The notes beneath the pieces are model-generated. The model ran no database searches and had not been told where the DNA came from. It saw nothing but the letters and a program-made list of their open reading frames with translations. This document shows, one piece after another, positions 25,218 through 33,792 of a stretch of DNA of 37,134 nucleotides (the first letter of the stretch is position 1; each line of letters begins with the position of its first letter). Source of the stretch: Gammaproteobacteria bacterium RIFCSPHIGHO2_12_FULL_42_10 (GTDB taxonomy: Bacteria; Pseudomonadota; Gammaproteobacteria; DSM-16500); assembly GCA_001801625.1 (NCBI GenBank), contig MGYE01000082.1:33536-70669 (forward strand), written 5' to 3'. Made by a program: the position numbers and the translations under genes.

Positions 25218-25386
25218 GGTCTCCGCCCTTCTGGCCGGAGTAATTTAGGTCAGGACAAGGTTTGCACCTCGCCCTGACCCGCGCCATTTATGCCGGCTTC
25301 GGGCGGCACTCCTTCCGCCCTAAAGGGCGGGGTTTTAGACCAAAAAGCTATTTTGATAAACCACCCCGCGCCGGGATTCGCTATTC
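25218..25386. repeat. GC-rich, hairpin-dense intergenic block
   Basis: The block is visibly richer in GC than its surroundings and has at least three nested inverted repeats. CTCCG/CGGAG lies at 25221-25240, GGTCAGG/CCTGACC at 25248-25279, and GGGCGG/CCGCCC at 25301-25320, the last re-pairing with GGGCGG at 25325-25330. The track ORFs here (25262-25639, 25290-25481) look like readings of this structure and of higA antisense, not genes. It lies between the convergent recombinase and higA genes. It could be a mobile repeat, an attachment site or a bidirectional terminator. Confidence 0.6.
25315..25336 (+). terminator. hairpin with T-run after the recombinase gene
   Basis: CCGCCC-TAAA-GGGCGG followed by GGTTTT resembles a short rho-independent terminator on the plus strand, about 100 bp after the recombinase stop. 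The T-run is only four bases. Confidence 0.45.
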
Positions 25387-25686
25387 TTATGCCGCCTTGC
25401 GGTGGCGTACAAATACTTTTATTTTTGGACGTTTATGTCTTTTTTCTTCTTTCCAAAGATCGTACTGTTGTTGTAAATTGAGCCAGCTTTCTGGTGTTGT
25501 AGCAAACGCTTTTGCCAATCGAATAGCCATGCCAGGACTTACACCAAATTTACCATTGACTAGTTCTGACAAAGATTTACGTGACACCCCGATCCCTTTC
25601 GCAATTTCGACGATTGTCAAATTGAGTGGTTCGATGTAAAGCTCTTTTAAGATTTCACCCGGATGTGGTGGATTGTGCATATGCAT
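25387..25686 (-). CDS. higA: HigA-family addiction module antitoxin
   Basis: A DNA-binding antitoxin that neutralises the upstream RelE-fold toxin and represses the operon. The family opening [20 protein letters not shown] is followed by a helix-turn-helix ([21 protein letters not shown]) and [24 protein letters not shown], all standard for the HigA/VapI group. The 99-residue length fits. A basic tail ([19 protein letters not shown]) ends the protein. It lies 27 bp downstream of higB on the minus strand, the usual toxin-first order of hig modules, and converges on the recombinase. Confidence 0.92.
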   Translation of the reverse strand: MHMHNPPHPGEILKELYIEPLNLTIVEIAKGIGVSRKSLSELVNGKFGVSPGMAIRLAKAFATTPESWLNLQQQYDLWKEEKRHKRPKIKVFVRHRKAA

Positions 25687-25713
25687 GTTAATACCTCGTA
25701 AAATAATTTCAAA

Positions 25714-25992
25714 TTAATGGTAGTCTAAATAGTCAACGTCATAGGCATTTTCATTATCAAACCGAAATATTATTCTCCAATTCCCGCTTATGCTGACCGC
25801 CCAATACCCTCGTTTTCCACTCTTTAATGGATGCAGATTGGAACCAGGAAAATTCATATCACCAGCTGAAACACTGGTGTTAAGCTTGGCCAGAACTAAT
25901 CGTAACTTATTAACATGATTTCGATTAATTTTAGCGGTACTTCCGTCCAAGAAGAACAATTCTAGACCTTTATGTTTGAAATTCCTTATCAT
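25714..25992 (-). CDS. higB: HigB-family toxin (RelE-fold mRNA interferase)
   Basis: A small ribosome-dependent mRNA endonuclease toxin. The family pattern is clear: start IRNFKHKGLELFFLDGS, then LNTSVSAGDMNFPGSNLHPLKSGKRGYWAVSISGNWRIIFRF and the acidic end DVDYLDYH. The length is 92 aa. It is the first gene of the hig pair. A strong promoter with its -10 only five bases before the ATG implies a leaderless message. Nothing indicates inactivation. Confidence 0.92.
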   Translation of the reverse strand: MIRNFKHKGLELFFLDGSTAKINRNHVNKLRLVLAKLNTSVSAGDMNFPGSNLHPLKSGKRGYWAVSISGNWRIIFRFDNENAYDVDYLDYH

Positions 25993-25997
25993 AATAA

Positions 25998-26026
25998 AGT
26001 ATAACGCATAACGTGACGCATGTCAA
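25998..26026 (-). promoter_or_regulatory. higBA promoter with repeats in the spacer
   Basis: Read on the minus strand, TTGACA (26026-26021) and TATACT (26003-25998) are consensus or near-consensus with a 17-bp spacer. Two ATGCGT direct repeats (plus-strand ACGCAT at 26004-26009 and 26016-26021) occupy the spacer, a natural place for HigA to bind. The higB ATG begins at 25992, so the predicted transcription start coincides with the start codon. Confidence 0.7.
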
Positions 26027-26071
26027 ATGCCATTTTTTGCTCATCCCGGCACGGGGTGTAAATAGGGTGGA

Positions 26072-26716
26072 TTACAACATTTGAACGGGTGTTTGGTTCC
26101 AACTTTTTAAGTGCCAAGTTTTGCCATCATGTGTGAGATGACAAAAATGTCCTGTGGCGACTTTTATGTTTTTCATAGCAATATGTTTTTCAAACTCGCC
26201 TGAGATAAGTTTTAAAAAATATCGCAAACATCCATTACTGGTGACGGCTAGTGCGATCTCATGATGAGCATGTCGATGAATGAGGTCATTTGAAAAAGCA
26301 TGGATACGTTGTATCACGCTCTCTTCAGATTCGCCCCACCCACCTGTTGTTTGTGTTGGCCACTTTGAATATTGCTCCCAATTCTCTAATGTTGTTTTGC
26401 CAAATTGATCACAAACGGCTTGACTTGTTAGGCCCGCCCATTGGCCGTAATTAATTTCATTGAGGCGATGATCAATGATGGTTTTAGTATTCAGCTGGAG
26501 TTGATTAATAATAATCTCTGCGAATTCAGCTGTTCGTTTCAGTGGGCCTGAGTAAATAGCTTGTGGCAAGAATCGAACTTTTTTAAACGCTGTACTCAAT
26601 AAAATAGCCTGCTCCCTTCCAGTAGAAACCAATGGAAGATCTTCTCCTGCGCCAACCCAATAAGCTTTGTCCCCTGATTGAAAGGTATTGCCATGTCGCA
26701 CCAAAATTAATTCCAT
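26072..26716 (-). CDS. histidine phosphatase superfamily protein
   Basis: A phosphoglycerate-mutase-like phosphatase. The catalytic RHG motif is at the N-terminus (LILVRHGNTF, His8). Supporting residues are LPLVSTGREQAILLS, IYSGPLKRTAEFA (the conserved Arg) and a C-terminal His in VTSNGCLRYF or nearby in ALAVTSNG. The length of 214 aa fits the alpha-ribazole phosphatase/PhoE-like group. The substrate is unknown. Its start overlaps the end of kdsB by 10 bp on the same strand, so it is coupled to Kdo activation. No cobalamin genes are nearby, which argues against CobC. Confidence 0.85.
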   Translation of the reverse strand: MELILVRHGNTFQSGDKAYWVGAGEDLPLVSTGREQAILLSTAFKKVRFLPQAIYSGPLKRTAEFAEIIINQLQLNTKTIIDHRLNEINYGQWAGLTSQAVCDQFGKTTLENWEQYSKWPTQTTGGWGESEESVIQRIHAFSNDLIHRHAHHEIALAVTSNGCLRYFLKLISGEFEKHIAMKNIKVATGHFCHLTHDGKTWHLKSWNQTPVQML

Positions 26717-27498
26717 GCGATTAACTCGCCTTCTTCATTGATAATTTTCTCTGCTGCAATAACATCTTCATCACTATCAATGGCTAAAGGTGTGCGACCT
26801 TGATAATCCACCACCACGACTTTAATGGGTATGCCATTTTCTAATGCGCGTAATTGTTCTAGTCCTTCAGTTTGCTCAAGCAGTGTTGGCGCCAAAGCAA
26901 CATATTGTTTTAAGGTGATATAACGGTAAGCATATAAACCAATATGTCGATAGACTGGCAGCGAATCTTCGGAGCGATTTCTAATAAATGGAATAATATT
27001 TTTTGAAAAATAAAGCGCATTATGTTTCTTATCAAATACAACGGTGGTACCGCCGATGGCACCGTTTAATTTTGATAAACACATACTGTCATAATCTTGT
27101 TGTTTCATTTGTGTTGCAATGGTTCCAAGCATAATGGATGGTTGATGCAACATCTCATCTAGCAATGCTTGAATGACCCAGGGCGGTGTTAAAACAGCAT
27201 CTCCTTGCAGGTTTAAGATAATATCTGGTTTATCGGATAGTGTTTCAACTGCGGCCAAGGCTCTTTCTGTACCATTATTGCAGGTAGCACTTGTCATAAT
27301 GACCTTTGCTCCAAATTGTTTGGCATGGTCTGCAATGCGCCCATCTTCTGTTGTAATGTAGATTTGATCGACCGCATGGACAGCCTTTGCAATAGACCAA
27401 ACGCGATAAAGCAAGCTTTTGTCCTTCACTAAGACTAAAGGTTTCCCAGGTAAGCGGGTAGAAGAAAATCTTGCTGGAATGACAATAATGGCGCTCAT
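26707..27498 (-). CDS. kdsB: 3-deoxy-manno-octulosonate cytidylyltransferase (CMP-Kdo synthetase)
   Basis: Activates Kdo with CTP for the inner core of lipopolysaccharide. The start MSAIIVIPARFSSTRLPGKPL carries the nucleotide-binding PARxxSTRLPGKPL motif. Other motifs are ILNLQGDAVLTPP and YRHIGLYAYR. The ORF track adds 15 residues (MFYGKKKSLFWVFTS) upstream; I use ATG 27498 because the family begins at that point, giving 263 aa (E. coli 248). An acidic aspartate-rich LNLQGDAV replaces the more usual LNVQGDEP, a small deviation in the metal-binding segment. It is the first gene of a two-gene unit with the phosphatase. Confidence 0.93.
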   Translation of the reverse strand: MSAIIVIPARFSSTRLPGKPLVLVKDKSLLYRVWSIAKAVHAVDQIYITTEDGRIADHAKQFGAKVIMTSATCNNGTERALAAVETLSDKPDIILNLQGDAVLTPPWVIQALLDEMLHQPSIMLGTIATQMKQQDYDSMCLSKLNGAIGGTTVVFDKKHNALYFSKNIIPFIRNRSEDSLPVYRHIGLYAYRYITLKQYVALAPTLLEQTEGLEQLRALENGIPIKVVVVDYQGRTPLAIDSDEDVIAAEKIINEEGELIAWN

Positions 27499-27567
27499 AG
27501 ATGTAAATACCCAAAATAAACTCTTCTTTTTACCATAAAACATGCCTACAATAATAGTAGGAATTCA

Positions 27568-27583
27568 GCTGAATGCATTCAGC
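27568..27583. promoter_or_regulatory. 16-bp perfect palindrome between kdsB and the cNMP-binding gene
   Basis: GCTGAATGCATTCAGC is its own reverse complement. It lies in the 131-bp divergent region between kdsB and the cyclic-nucleotide-binding gene, and could control one or both. It does not match the CRP consensus. A small CCCTG/CAGGG hairpin (27590-27605) follows, just before the AAGGAG ribosome binding site. Confidence 0.45.
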
Positions 27584-27629
27584 AAAGATCCCTGCTTTTA
27601 CAGGGTAATGCAAGAAGGAGAACAATGGA

Positions 27630-28058
27630 ATGGATGCTCATAATAAATTTGATTTAAAAAAATCACTTATCAAAAAACAAACCTGCTTTTCAAAACTAAC
27701 CGATGCAGAGATTGTCGTGCTTGCCGATCTTCTAGAAGATATGCATTATAATCCAGGCGAGACGATTGTCACGGAAGGCGATCCAGTCGATAGTGTGTAC
27801 TTCATTATAGATGGCGTCGCAGATGTTCGGCATGTTTATGTCGAGAATCGTCAAATTATGTTTAAATCTATCGCAACGCTTAGCAATGGACAATCAATTG
27901 GTTTAAGTGAAACGGGTTTTTATTCATTATCTGGTTTACGTACAGCAACTGTTGTCGCAAAAACAGCATTAGAAACATTTCGTTTAAGTATTGCCTCATT
28001 TAATGGCTTTGCATTAGCCTATCCGCATGTACATGAGGCGATGCGTGTTAATGCTTGA
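27630..28058 (+). CDS. single-domain cyclic-nucleotide-binding-like protein
   Basis: A 142-residue protein made almost entirely of one cNMP-binding (CAP-ED) fold at about residues 18-130: FSKLTDAEIVVLADLLEDMHYNPGETIVTEGDPVDSVYFIIDGVADV. The phosphate-binding cassette position reads LSETGFYSLSGLRTATVVA, with Arg-Thr-Ala-Thr kept but the Gly-Glu part altered. There is no HTH domain, so it is not a CRP-type regulator by itself. AAGGAG lies 9 bases before ATG 27630; an out-of-frame ATG at 27625 is closer but opens only a short ORF. Its 3' end overlaps the convergent fadJ gene by 11 bp. Confidence 0.82.
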   Translation: MDAHNKFDLKKSLIKKQTCFSKLTDAEIVVLADLLEDMHYNPGETIVTEGDPVDSVYFIIDGVADVRHVYVENRQIMFKSIATLSNGQSIGLSETGFYSLSGLRTATVVAKTALETFRLSIASFNGFALAYPHVHEAMRVNA

Positions 28059-30030
28059 GTGTGGTGGGTGTCATTATCTTGTTTCTCGCAGCAGCGTCAT
28101 GCATCAATCCACCACGAAATGGTGCAAATCCTGTGCCAAAAATCATCCCAGCGTCTAGAAAGTCGCTGTTTTCAACTATGCCTTCATTAAGACAGGCTGT
28201 CGCTTCTTTTAGCATCGCTGCAATTAAGCGATCTGAAATTTCTGTCAGTGAACGAGTATAGCGCGTTTTTTCTGATTGGATGCGTTTACCAGATTGATTG
28301 TATCGATAAAAACCTTCTCCTGTTTTACGCCCTAGTTTTTTTATTTTTACTAATTCAATTAAACGTTGTGGAATAGCAGTATTTGAGTATGTCTTAAGAT
28401 AATCTGCTACTGACAAACAAATATCTAGCCCAATGGCATCTATTAAGGTGAGCGGCCCCATAGGCATGCCATATGAGAGCATAGCTTGATCGATTGCAGT
28501 CATTGGAATGCCTTCGTTTAGCATCGCAACACTCTCTAGCAGATAAGGCATTAAAATGCGATTAACTAAAAAGCCTGGACTACTTTTGACAGGTAACGGT
28601 AAACGATCAATGCAGCGAACAAAACTAATGGTATTATTAAATATTTGATGCGAAGTCACGTCGCTTGAGACAACTTCAACTAATTGCATTTTATGAACCG
28701 GGTTGAAAAAATGAATACCAATCAAGCGATCTTTTGCATTTAATACAGTGCTGATCTCGCTTAGTAAGATACTAGAGGTGTTTGTTGCTAAAATGGCACT
28801 TGGTTTTGCATGTGCTTCAATAGATTGAAAAACAGATTGTTTGACGGCAAGATTTTCGACAACAGCTTCAATGACAATATCTGCATGTGAGATGCCCTGA
28901 CCTGCCATATCTGGTATTAAGTGATCCATAGCTCGTTGGATCAGATAAGATTCTTTGAGTTTTTCTTTAAATAAAAGATGAGCTTTTTTGATTACACTCG
29001 CAATAGATCGTGGTTCTAAATCTTGCAAGGTAACCGTCAATCCTTTCAATGCGCACCATGCCGCAATATCACCACCCATGGTTCCTGCACCAATCACATG
29101 GATGTGTGTTGGTTGATAAGCGATATCTTTAGCTAAGCTCTTTAATTTTTCCTGTAAAAAAAAGACTCGTACTAAATTTTGAGAAGTTTCACTAAAAAAT
29201 AATCTACCGCAGCTTTTTGCTTCTTGTTGAAATGCCGCATGATTCAACACGCCCATTGTTTCCCAGTTATCGATAACTTGATAAGGTGCAGGATAATGTG
29301 ATGGGCTCATTAGATTGCGTAATTTTTTACGCAAATAAACGCTGATTACTTGTCGTGCAATCTTTCCTTGCAATAAGGATTGTAATGCAGTCTCATGGTG
29401 GGCTGGAGGTTGCTGTAAAATAAAAAATTTAGCTGCATGAATTAACTGTCGTTTAGGTACTGCAACATCAACCAGGCCTAATTTATAAGCCGCCCTACCT
29501 GTCATCATGCGTGCTGATAAAATAAGGTTGAGCGCTGCTAGCGGACCAATTAATCTTGGAAGACGCACAGTGCCACCCCAACCAGGATGGATGCCTAATT
29601 TTACTTCTGGCAATCCTAACTTAGTCTGAACACCCTCTTCTGCGACACGATATCGACAAGCCAAAGCAAGCTCTAATCCACCGCCCAGACAAAATCCATC
29701 AATGAGAGCAACGGTGGGAATTTTTAAGCCTTCCAGTTGATTGAAAATGCGTTGCCCTTCTGTTAGCAACGTCGTTGCTTGTTCGGTATCTTTCAGCTCT
29801 TTAAATTGTGAGATATCGGCGCCTGCAGCAAATCCTGTTGTCTTGCCCGATGTAATAATAAGACCGCAAACAGCATGATTTTTCTCTAGGTGATCTAACG
29901 CAGCGGATAACTCATGCATAACGTGTTGATCGATCGTATTGATAGCAGCATTTTTTTTATCAAAAAATAACCAAGCAATTTGATCTTTATCTATCTCTAG
30001 GCGCCAGTTCTGATATTGCATTGTGCTCAT
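28048..30030 (-). CDS. fadJ: fatty-acid oxidation multifunctional enzyme, alpha subunit (FadJ/FadB-like)
   Basis: Carries enoyl-CoA hydratase and 3-hydroxyacyl-CoA dehydrogenase activities of beta-oxidation. The N-terminal crotonase domain (about 1-200) has GFAAGADISQF and the catalytic Glu segment LPEVKLGIHPGWGG. The NAD-binding part at about 310-490 has HVIGAGTMGGDIAAWCALKG, IEAVVENLAVKQSVF and IHFFNPVHKMQLVEVV. The C-terminal dehydrogenase domains follow, with LVNRILMPYL and KKLGRKTGEGFYRY. The length of 660 aa is shorter than FadJ/FadB (714-729). It is the last gene of fadE-fadI-fadJ. Its start lies 3 bp after the fadI stop. FadJ is favoured by the thiolase type, but FadB cannot be excluded. 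Confidence 0.9.
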   Translation of the reverse strand: MSTMQYQNWRLEIDKDQIAWLFFDKKNAAINTIDQHVMHELSAALDHLEKNHAVCGLIITSGKTTGFAAGADISQFKELKDTEQATTLLTEGQRIFNQLEGLKIPTVALIDGFCLGGGLELALACRYRVAEEGVQTKLGLPEVKLGIHPGWGGTVRLPRLIGPLAALNLILSARMMTGRAAYKLGLVDVAVPKRQLIHAAKFFILQQPPAHHETALQSLLQGKIARQVISVYLRKKLRNLMSPSHYPAPYQVIDNWETMGVLNHAAFQQEAKSCGRLFFSETSQNLVRVFFLQEKLKSLAKDIAYQPTHIHVIGAGTMGGDIAAWCALKGLTVTLQDLEPRSIASVIKKAHLLFKEKLKESYLIQRAMDHLIPDMAGQGISHADIVIEAVVENLAVKQSVFQSIEAHAKPSAILATNTSSILLSEISTVLNAKDRLIGIHFFNPVHKMQLVEVVSSDVTSHQIFNNTISFVRCIDRLPLPVKSSPGFLVNRILMPYLLESVAMLNEGIPMTAIDQAMLSYGMPMGPLTLIDAIGLDICLSVADYLKTYSNTAIPQRLIELVKIKKLGRKTGEGFYRYNQSGKRIQSEKTRYTRSLTEISDRLIAAMLKEATACLNEGIVENSDFLDAGMIFGTGFAPFRGGLMHDAAARNKIMTPTTLKH

Positions 30031-30033
30031 AAT

Positions 30034-31320
30034 TTACAAACCTCTTTCAATCAACATTGCGCCACCTTGTCCACCGCCAATGCAAATCGTAGCAACACCA
30101 CGATGTGCGTTCTCACGCTTTAGAAGCATTGCAAGATGTAAAACAATGCGTGCTCCACTTGCTCCAATAGGATGCCCCAATGCAATTGCACCGCCATCTG
30201 CATTTAAACGATCGCGATTAATTGCGCCCCATGCTTTCTCGCGCCCTAAATGAGTTTGACAGTATTGATCGCTAGATAATGCCTCCACACAAGCTAAAAC
30301 TTGCGCCGAGAAAGCTTCATTAATTTCCCAATAGTCAATATTCTGGAAAGATAAATTAAACTGTTGCATTAGTTTGTCAACAGCATAAACAGGTCCGAGC
30401 CCCATCTCAGATGGTAGGACGCCGGCCCAAGTTGTCCCAACTATTTTAGCAAGGACAGGCAAGTGGTATTTTTCAATTGCCTCATGGCTTGCAAGCAATA
30501 GAAGCGCTGCACCATCTGTCACTTGTGAGCTATTACCTGCTGTTACACTGCCAAATCGTTTATCAAAAATAGGTTTTAAAGTTGCTAATTTTTGTAAACT
30601 AGAATCAGGTCTAACACCCGTATCATTTGAGAAATAATCACCCTGATTAGAAAAGAGGGTTTTTATTTCTGATAGATGGTGATGGGTGTCTGCAGAGACG
30701 GCGCGTTGATGACTTTCGTATGCAAATTGATCCATCATTTCACGTGTGATGTTGAATTGGTGGGCTAAGATTTCTGCTGTTTGCCCCATAGAAAGATTGA
30801 TTGTAGGATCAGTTAATCCATGTAATAGCGCAATGACTGGCTTAAAATAAGCAGGTTTTAATGTAAAAATAGTTTGTAATCGCGTTTTCCAGTCTTTAGC
30901 ACTCATCATGCGTGACACCCATGCTGTCATGTCGTTATTTAACAAAAGCGGCGCGCGGCTCATGACTTCGGTACCGCCTGCCAATATTAAATCACTGCGA
31001 CCTAAGGCGATATTTGAAAAAGCACTATCTAAGGCCTGCATACCCGATGCACAATTGCGCTGTACAGTCCAAGCGGGCACTGATTTGCCGCAGCCCAAAC
31101 GTAACGCAACAATACGAGCGATGTTGGCTTCATCAACACTTGGCATCACGCAGCCCAAGATCACTTCATCAAGATGAGTTGGCGCGCACGTGGGTTGGTT
31201 TGCAAACAATTGTTGTGCGGTCATCACTGCCATATCAGAGGCAGAGAATGGACCCGCTTTGTTTGTGGTTTTTAAAAAAGGCGTTCTTGCACCATCTACT
31301 ATATAAACATCACGCATCAT
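30034..31320 (-). CDS. fadI: acetyl-CoA C-acyltransferase (3-ketoacyl-CoA thiolase, FadI-like)
   Basis: The last step of each beta-oxidation turn, releasing acetyl-CoA. The nucleophilic Cys90 is in VQRNCASGMQALDSAF. The two other catalytic motifs are GHPIGASGARIVLHL (His) and CIGGGQGGAMLIERG (Cys). The length is 428 aa, close to FadI (436) and longer than FadA (387), with the FadI-like start VYIVDGARTPFLK. It starts within the last bases of fadE (4-bp overlap), so the two are translationally coupled. The first two codons are both ATG, and either may be used. Confidence 0.92.
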   Translation of the reverse strand: MMRDVYIVDGARTPFLKTTNKAGPFSASDMAVMTAQQLFANQPTCAPTHLDEVILGCVMPSVDEANIARIVALRLGCGKSVPAWTVQRNCASGMQALDSAFSNIALGRSDLILAGGTEVMSRAPLLLNNDMTAWVSRMMSAKDWKTRLQTIFTLKPAYFKPVIALLHGLTDPTINLSMGQTAEILAHQFNITREMMDQFAYESHQRAVSADTHHHLSEIKTLFSNQGDYFSNDTGVRPDSSLQKLATLKPIFDKRFGSVTAGNSSQVTDGAALLLLASHEAIEKYHLPVLAKIVGTTWAGVLPSEMGLGPVYAVDKLMQQFNLSFQNIDYWEINEAFSAQVLACVEALSSDQYCQTHLGREKAWGAINRDRLNADGGAIALGHPIGASGARIVLHLAMLLKRENAHRGVATICIGGGQGGAMLIERGL

Positions 31321-33764
31321 ACAATGACCTTACTTAAATCAAATGAAAATTCATTTACTTTAATAATAGCTTCACGTAAAGACTCAAATGCACTCAGGTG
31401 GCGAGCTTCTTCTTCTGTCAGTACATTAATCTTGCATGCCTGTGCAATACGCTGCATTTTGCTATATTGCCCAGGAATTAATTTATCTCGAACAGCACGA
31501 TTGACTTTTTTCAAAAGCTCATCCATTGGCGCGACATTGAGTAATGCGTTTTCTAGAAGATCAGGCTGTGTATGTTCTGCTCTGCCGATATAACAATATT
31601 GTGTCAATCGATTGCGAAAATCCGAAGGCGTGGTCATGGATAATGCTAATTTTGCGTGCAAGCGATCGCTTGGTAGACGGTATGCCGTCCCAAATGGGAA
31701 GACAATAAAACGTAACAATTTTCCAAGAAATCGAATGGGGAAATTATACAGCAAACCATCAATTGCAATTTGAATGTTATGCAAGTTTGATTGCAATGCC
31801 CATGTAGCATGATCGCATTCTTCTTTTGATTGTAGGGATAATGTATCGTGATATCGCTTTAAAGCGGCAGAAGCCAAATAAAGCTCGCTTAATATATCAC
31901 CTAATCGCGCAGAAACGCGTTCCTTTCGCTTGAGCTGCCCACCTAACAACATGAGACTAATATCAGATAGAAAAGCAAGCGCTGTACTCATGCGTGTTAA
32001 TTGCTTATGGTGTTTCTTAATGGTGCGGTTCTTGATGGAAGAATAAATAAATCGCCCGCCAGTTAAACCATATCCAAGACTACGGATAAAATGACTAACA
32101 AAATAACCAACATGCGACATGAGTAGTTGATCGAATTGATTGAGATCAGGTTTCTTTGAAAGAATAATTATCATTTCCTGATAGAGGTATGGATGACAAC
32201 GAATAGCGCCTTGTCCAAAAATGATAAGATTGCGTGTTAAAATATTCGCACCTTCAACCGTGATACTAATGGGAATGCTATTGTAAACAGGTGCTAAAAT
32301 ATTATCGGGCCCTGTTTGAATAGCATGCCCACCATGTATATCCATTGCATGTTGTACGCTGCGACGGGATAACTCAGTCATCTGGTATTTTGCAATGGCA
32401 GATGCAATAGCAGGCTTGATATGTTGCTGTAGCGCACCGATTGTCATGGTGCGGCACGCTTCAAGTGTGTACGTAAAGCCTGCGATATAACCCAATGCTT
32501 CCTGAATCCCTTCAAATGAGGCAATGGGTACGTTAAATTGCTGCCGTAGGCGCGCATAAACGCCTGTATGACGATAAGCCATCTTACTGCAGGCTGTAGC
32601 GAGCGCAGGCAAAGAGATAGCGCGACCCGCAGAAAGCGAACCCATGAGCATTCGCCAGCCTTTCCCAATCATGGGTTCTTCTCCAATAATCCAATTCATT
32701 GGAATGAAGACATCTTTGCCGCGTGTCGGGCCATTTAGAAAAGCGAGCTGCATTGGGTAATGACGATGACCAATTTCAACACCAGGATGTGAGGTTGGAA
32801 TCAGACAGAGTGTAATACCGCGATCTTCTTCGCTGCTTAGCAGATGATCAGGATCATAGAGATGTATAGCAAGACCCAGCAAGGTAGCAACAGGTGCTAA
32901 TGTAATATAGCGTTTATCCCAGGTGACGCGCATACCTAAGATATTTTTTCCTTCAAATTCACCGTAACAAATAATCCCTTTATCAGGGATTGCACCTGCA
33001 TCACTGCCTGCATCAGGTGCGGTGAGTGCAAAACATGGCATTTCTTCGCCTGTTGCAAGGCATGGTAAGTAGCATTGTTTCTGCTCATCTGTGCCATATT
33101 GCAACAATAGCTCGCCTGGACCTAACGTATTTGGCACCATGAGAGTCACCGCAACGCTGATACTGCGTGTTGCAACTCTTACGATAATGACAGAGAGCGC
33201 TGCAACAGAAAAGCCTAGCCCACCATATTGTTTGGGAATAACTAAGCCAAAAAAGCCTTCTTTTTTTAAATAATTCCAAATGTGATCAGGTATATTATGT
33301 ATTTCATGCACAATTTCCCAGTCGTTTAACATGCTGCAGAGTGTGTCTACTTGATTAGATAAAAAACGCTGCTCTTCTATTGTGAGAGTGGGCGCAGGTT
33401 CAGAAAATAATTTTTCCCAATGGGGGTTGCCGCAAAATAATTCTTTTTCCCACCATAAGTCACCCGCCTCAATGGCTTCTTTTTCTGTATCGCCAATCGC
33501 TGGCATGTGTTTTTTTAATCGACTTAGTAGATACGGCAATAAATAACGTTGACGATAGGTTTTTAAATAAATAAATGAGAATAAAAGAAATGTACTGATC
33601 CAAAGAGCGAACAAAACAGTGAACGATAGTCGTCCAAAGCAAGAAATGGTTATGATGACGACAGCAAGCAGTATTGTCCACGATCTAGCAGATAGCGCAT
33701 AGCATGCGCTAATCCAAATCGTTGCAAGCAAAACGACAGCATCAAGAAGATGAATGACATCCAT
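31317..33764 (-). CDS. fadE: acyl-CoA dehydrogenase FadE
   Basis: The first, FAD-dependent step of beta-oxidation. At 815 residues it equals E. coli FadE (814). Two hydrophobic stretches fill about residues 5-70. The acyl-CoA dehydrogenase core begins at about 115 (TEKEAIEAGDLWWEKELF), with GLVIPKQYGGLGFS, YGTDEQKQCYLPCLATGEEMPCFAL and DAGSDAGAIPDKG. The FadE-specific C-terminal domain runs from about 530 to the end. It is the first gene of the fadE-fadI-fadJ operon. A promoter with a palindrome in its spacer lies upstream. Confidence 0.95.
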   Translation of the reverse strand: MDVIHLLDAVVLLATIWISACYALSARSWTILLAVVIITISCFGRLSFTVLFALWISTFLLFSFIYLKTYRQRYLLPYLLSRLKKHMPAIGDTEKEAIEAGDLWWEKELFCGNPHWEKLFSEPAPTLTIEEQRFLSNQVDTLCSMLNDWEIVHEIHNIPDHIWNYLKKEGFFGLVIPKQYGGLGFSVAALSVIIVRVATRSISVAVTLMVPNTLGPGELLLQYGTDEQKQCYLPCLATGEEMPCFALTAPDAGSDAGAIPDKGIICYGEFEGKNILGMRVTWDKRYITLAPVATLLGLAIHLYDPDHLLSSEEDRGITLCLIPTSHPGVEIGHRHYPMQLAFLNGPTRGKDVFIPMNWIIGEEPMIGKGWRMLMGSLSAGRAISLPALATACSKMAYRHTGVYARLRQQFNVPIASFEGIQEALGYIAGFTYTLEACRTMTIGALQQHIKPAIASAIAKYQMTELSRRSVQHAMDIHGGHAIQTGPDNILAPVYNSIPISITVEGANILTRNLIIFGQGAIRCHPYLYQEMIIILSKKPDLNQFDQLLMSHVGYFVSHFIRSLGYGLTGGRFIYSSIKNRTIKKHHKQLTRMSTALAFLSDISLMLLGGQLKRKERVSARLGDILSELYLASAALKRYHDTLSLQSKEECDHATWALQSNLHNIQIAIDGLLYNFPIRFLGKLLRFIVFPFGTAYRLPSDRLHAKLALSMTTPSDFRNRLTQYCYIGRAEHTQPDLLENALLNVAPMDELLKKVNRAVRDKLIPGQYSKMQRIAQACKINVLTEEEARHLSAFESLREAIIKVNEFSFDLSKVIV

Positions 33765-33792
33765 GTGGTATATCTATCCGACAAATACTTGA

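Noticed and set aside
25262-25639. Plus-strand ORF of 125 aa
   Set aside because: Its first third reads the hairpin-rich block and the rest is antisense to higA. The protein is Arg/aromatic-rich with no family resemblance, and higA is well supported.
22261-25992. Prophage or integrative element
   Set aside because: Only a recombinase and a toxin-antitoxin pair are present; there are no structural, replication or conjugation genes, and no flanking tRNA or direct repeats were seen.
30023-31337. Plus-strand ORFs opposite fadI (76, 89 and 107 aa)
   Set aside because: They are antisense shadows of the complete thiolase gene, without domains of their own.
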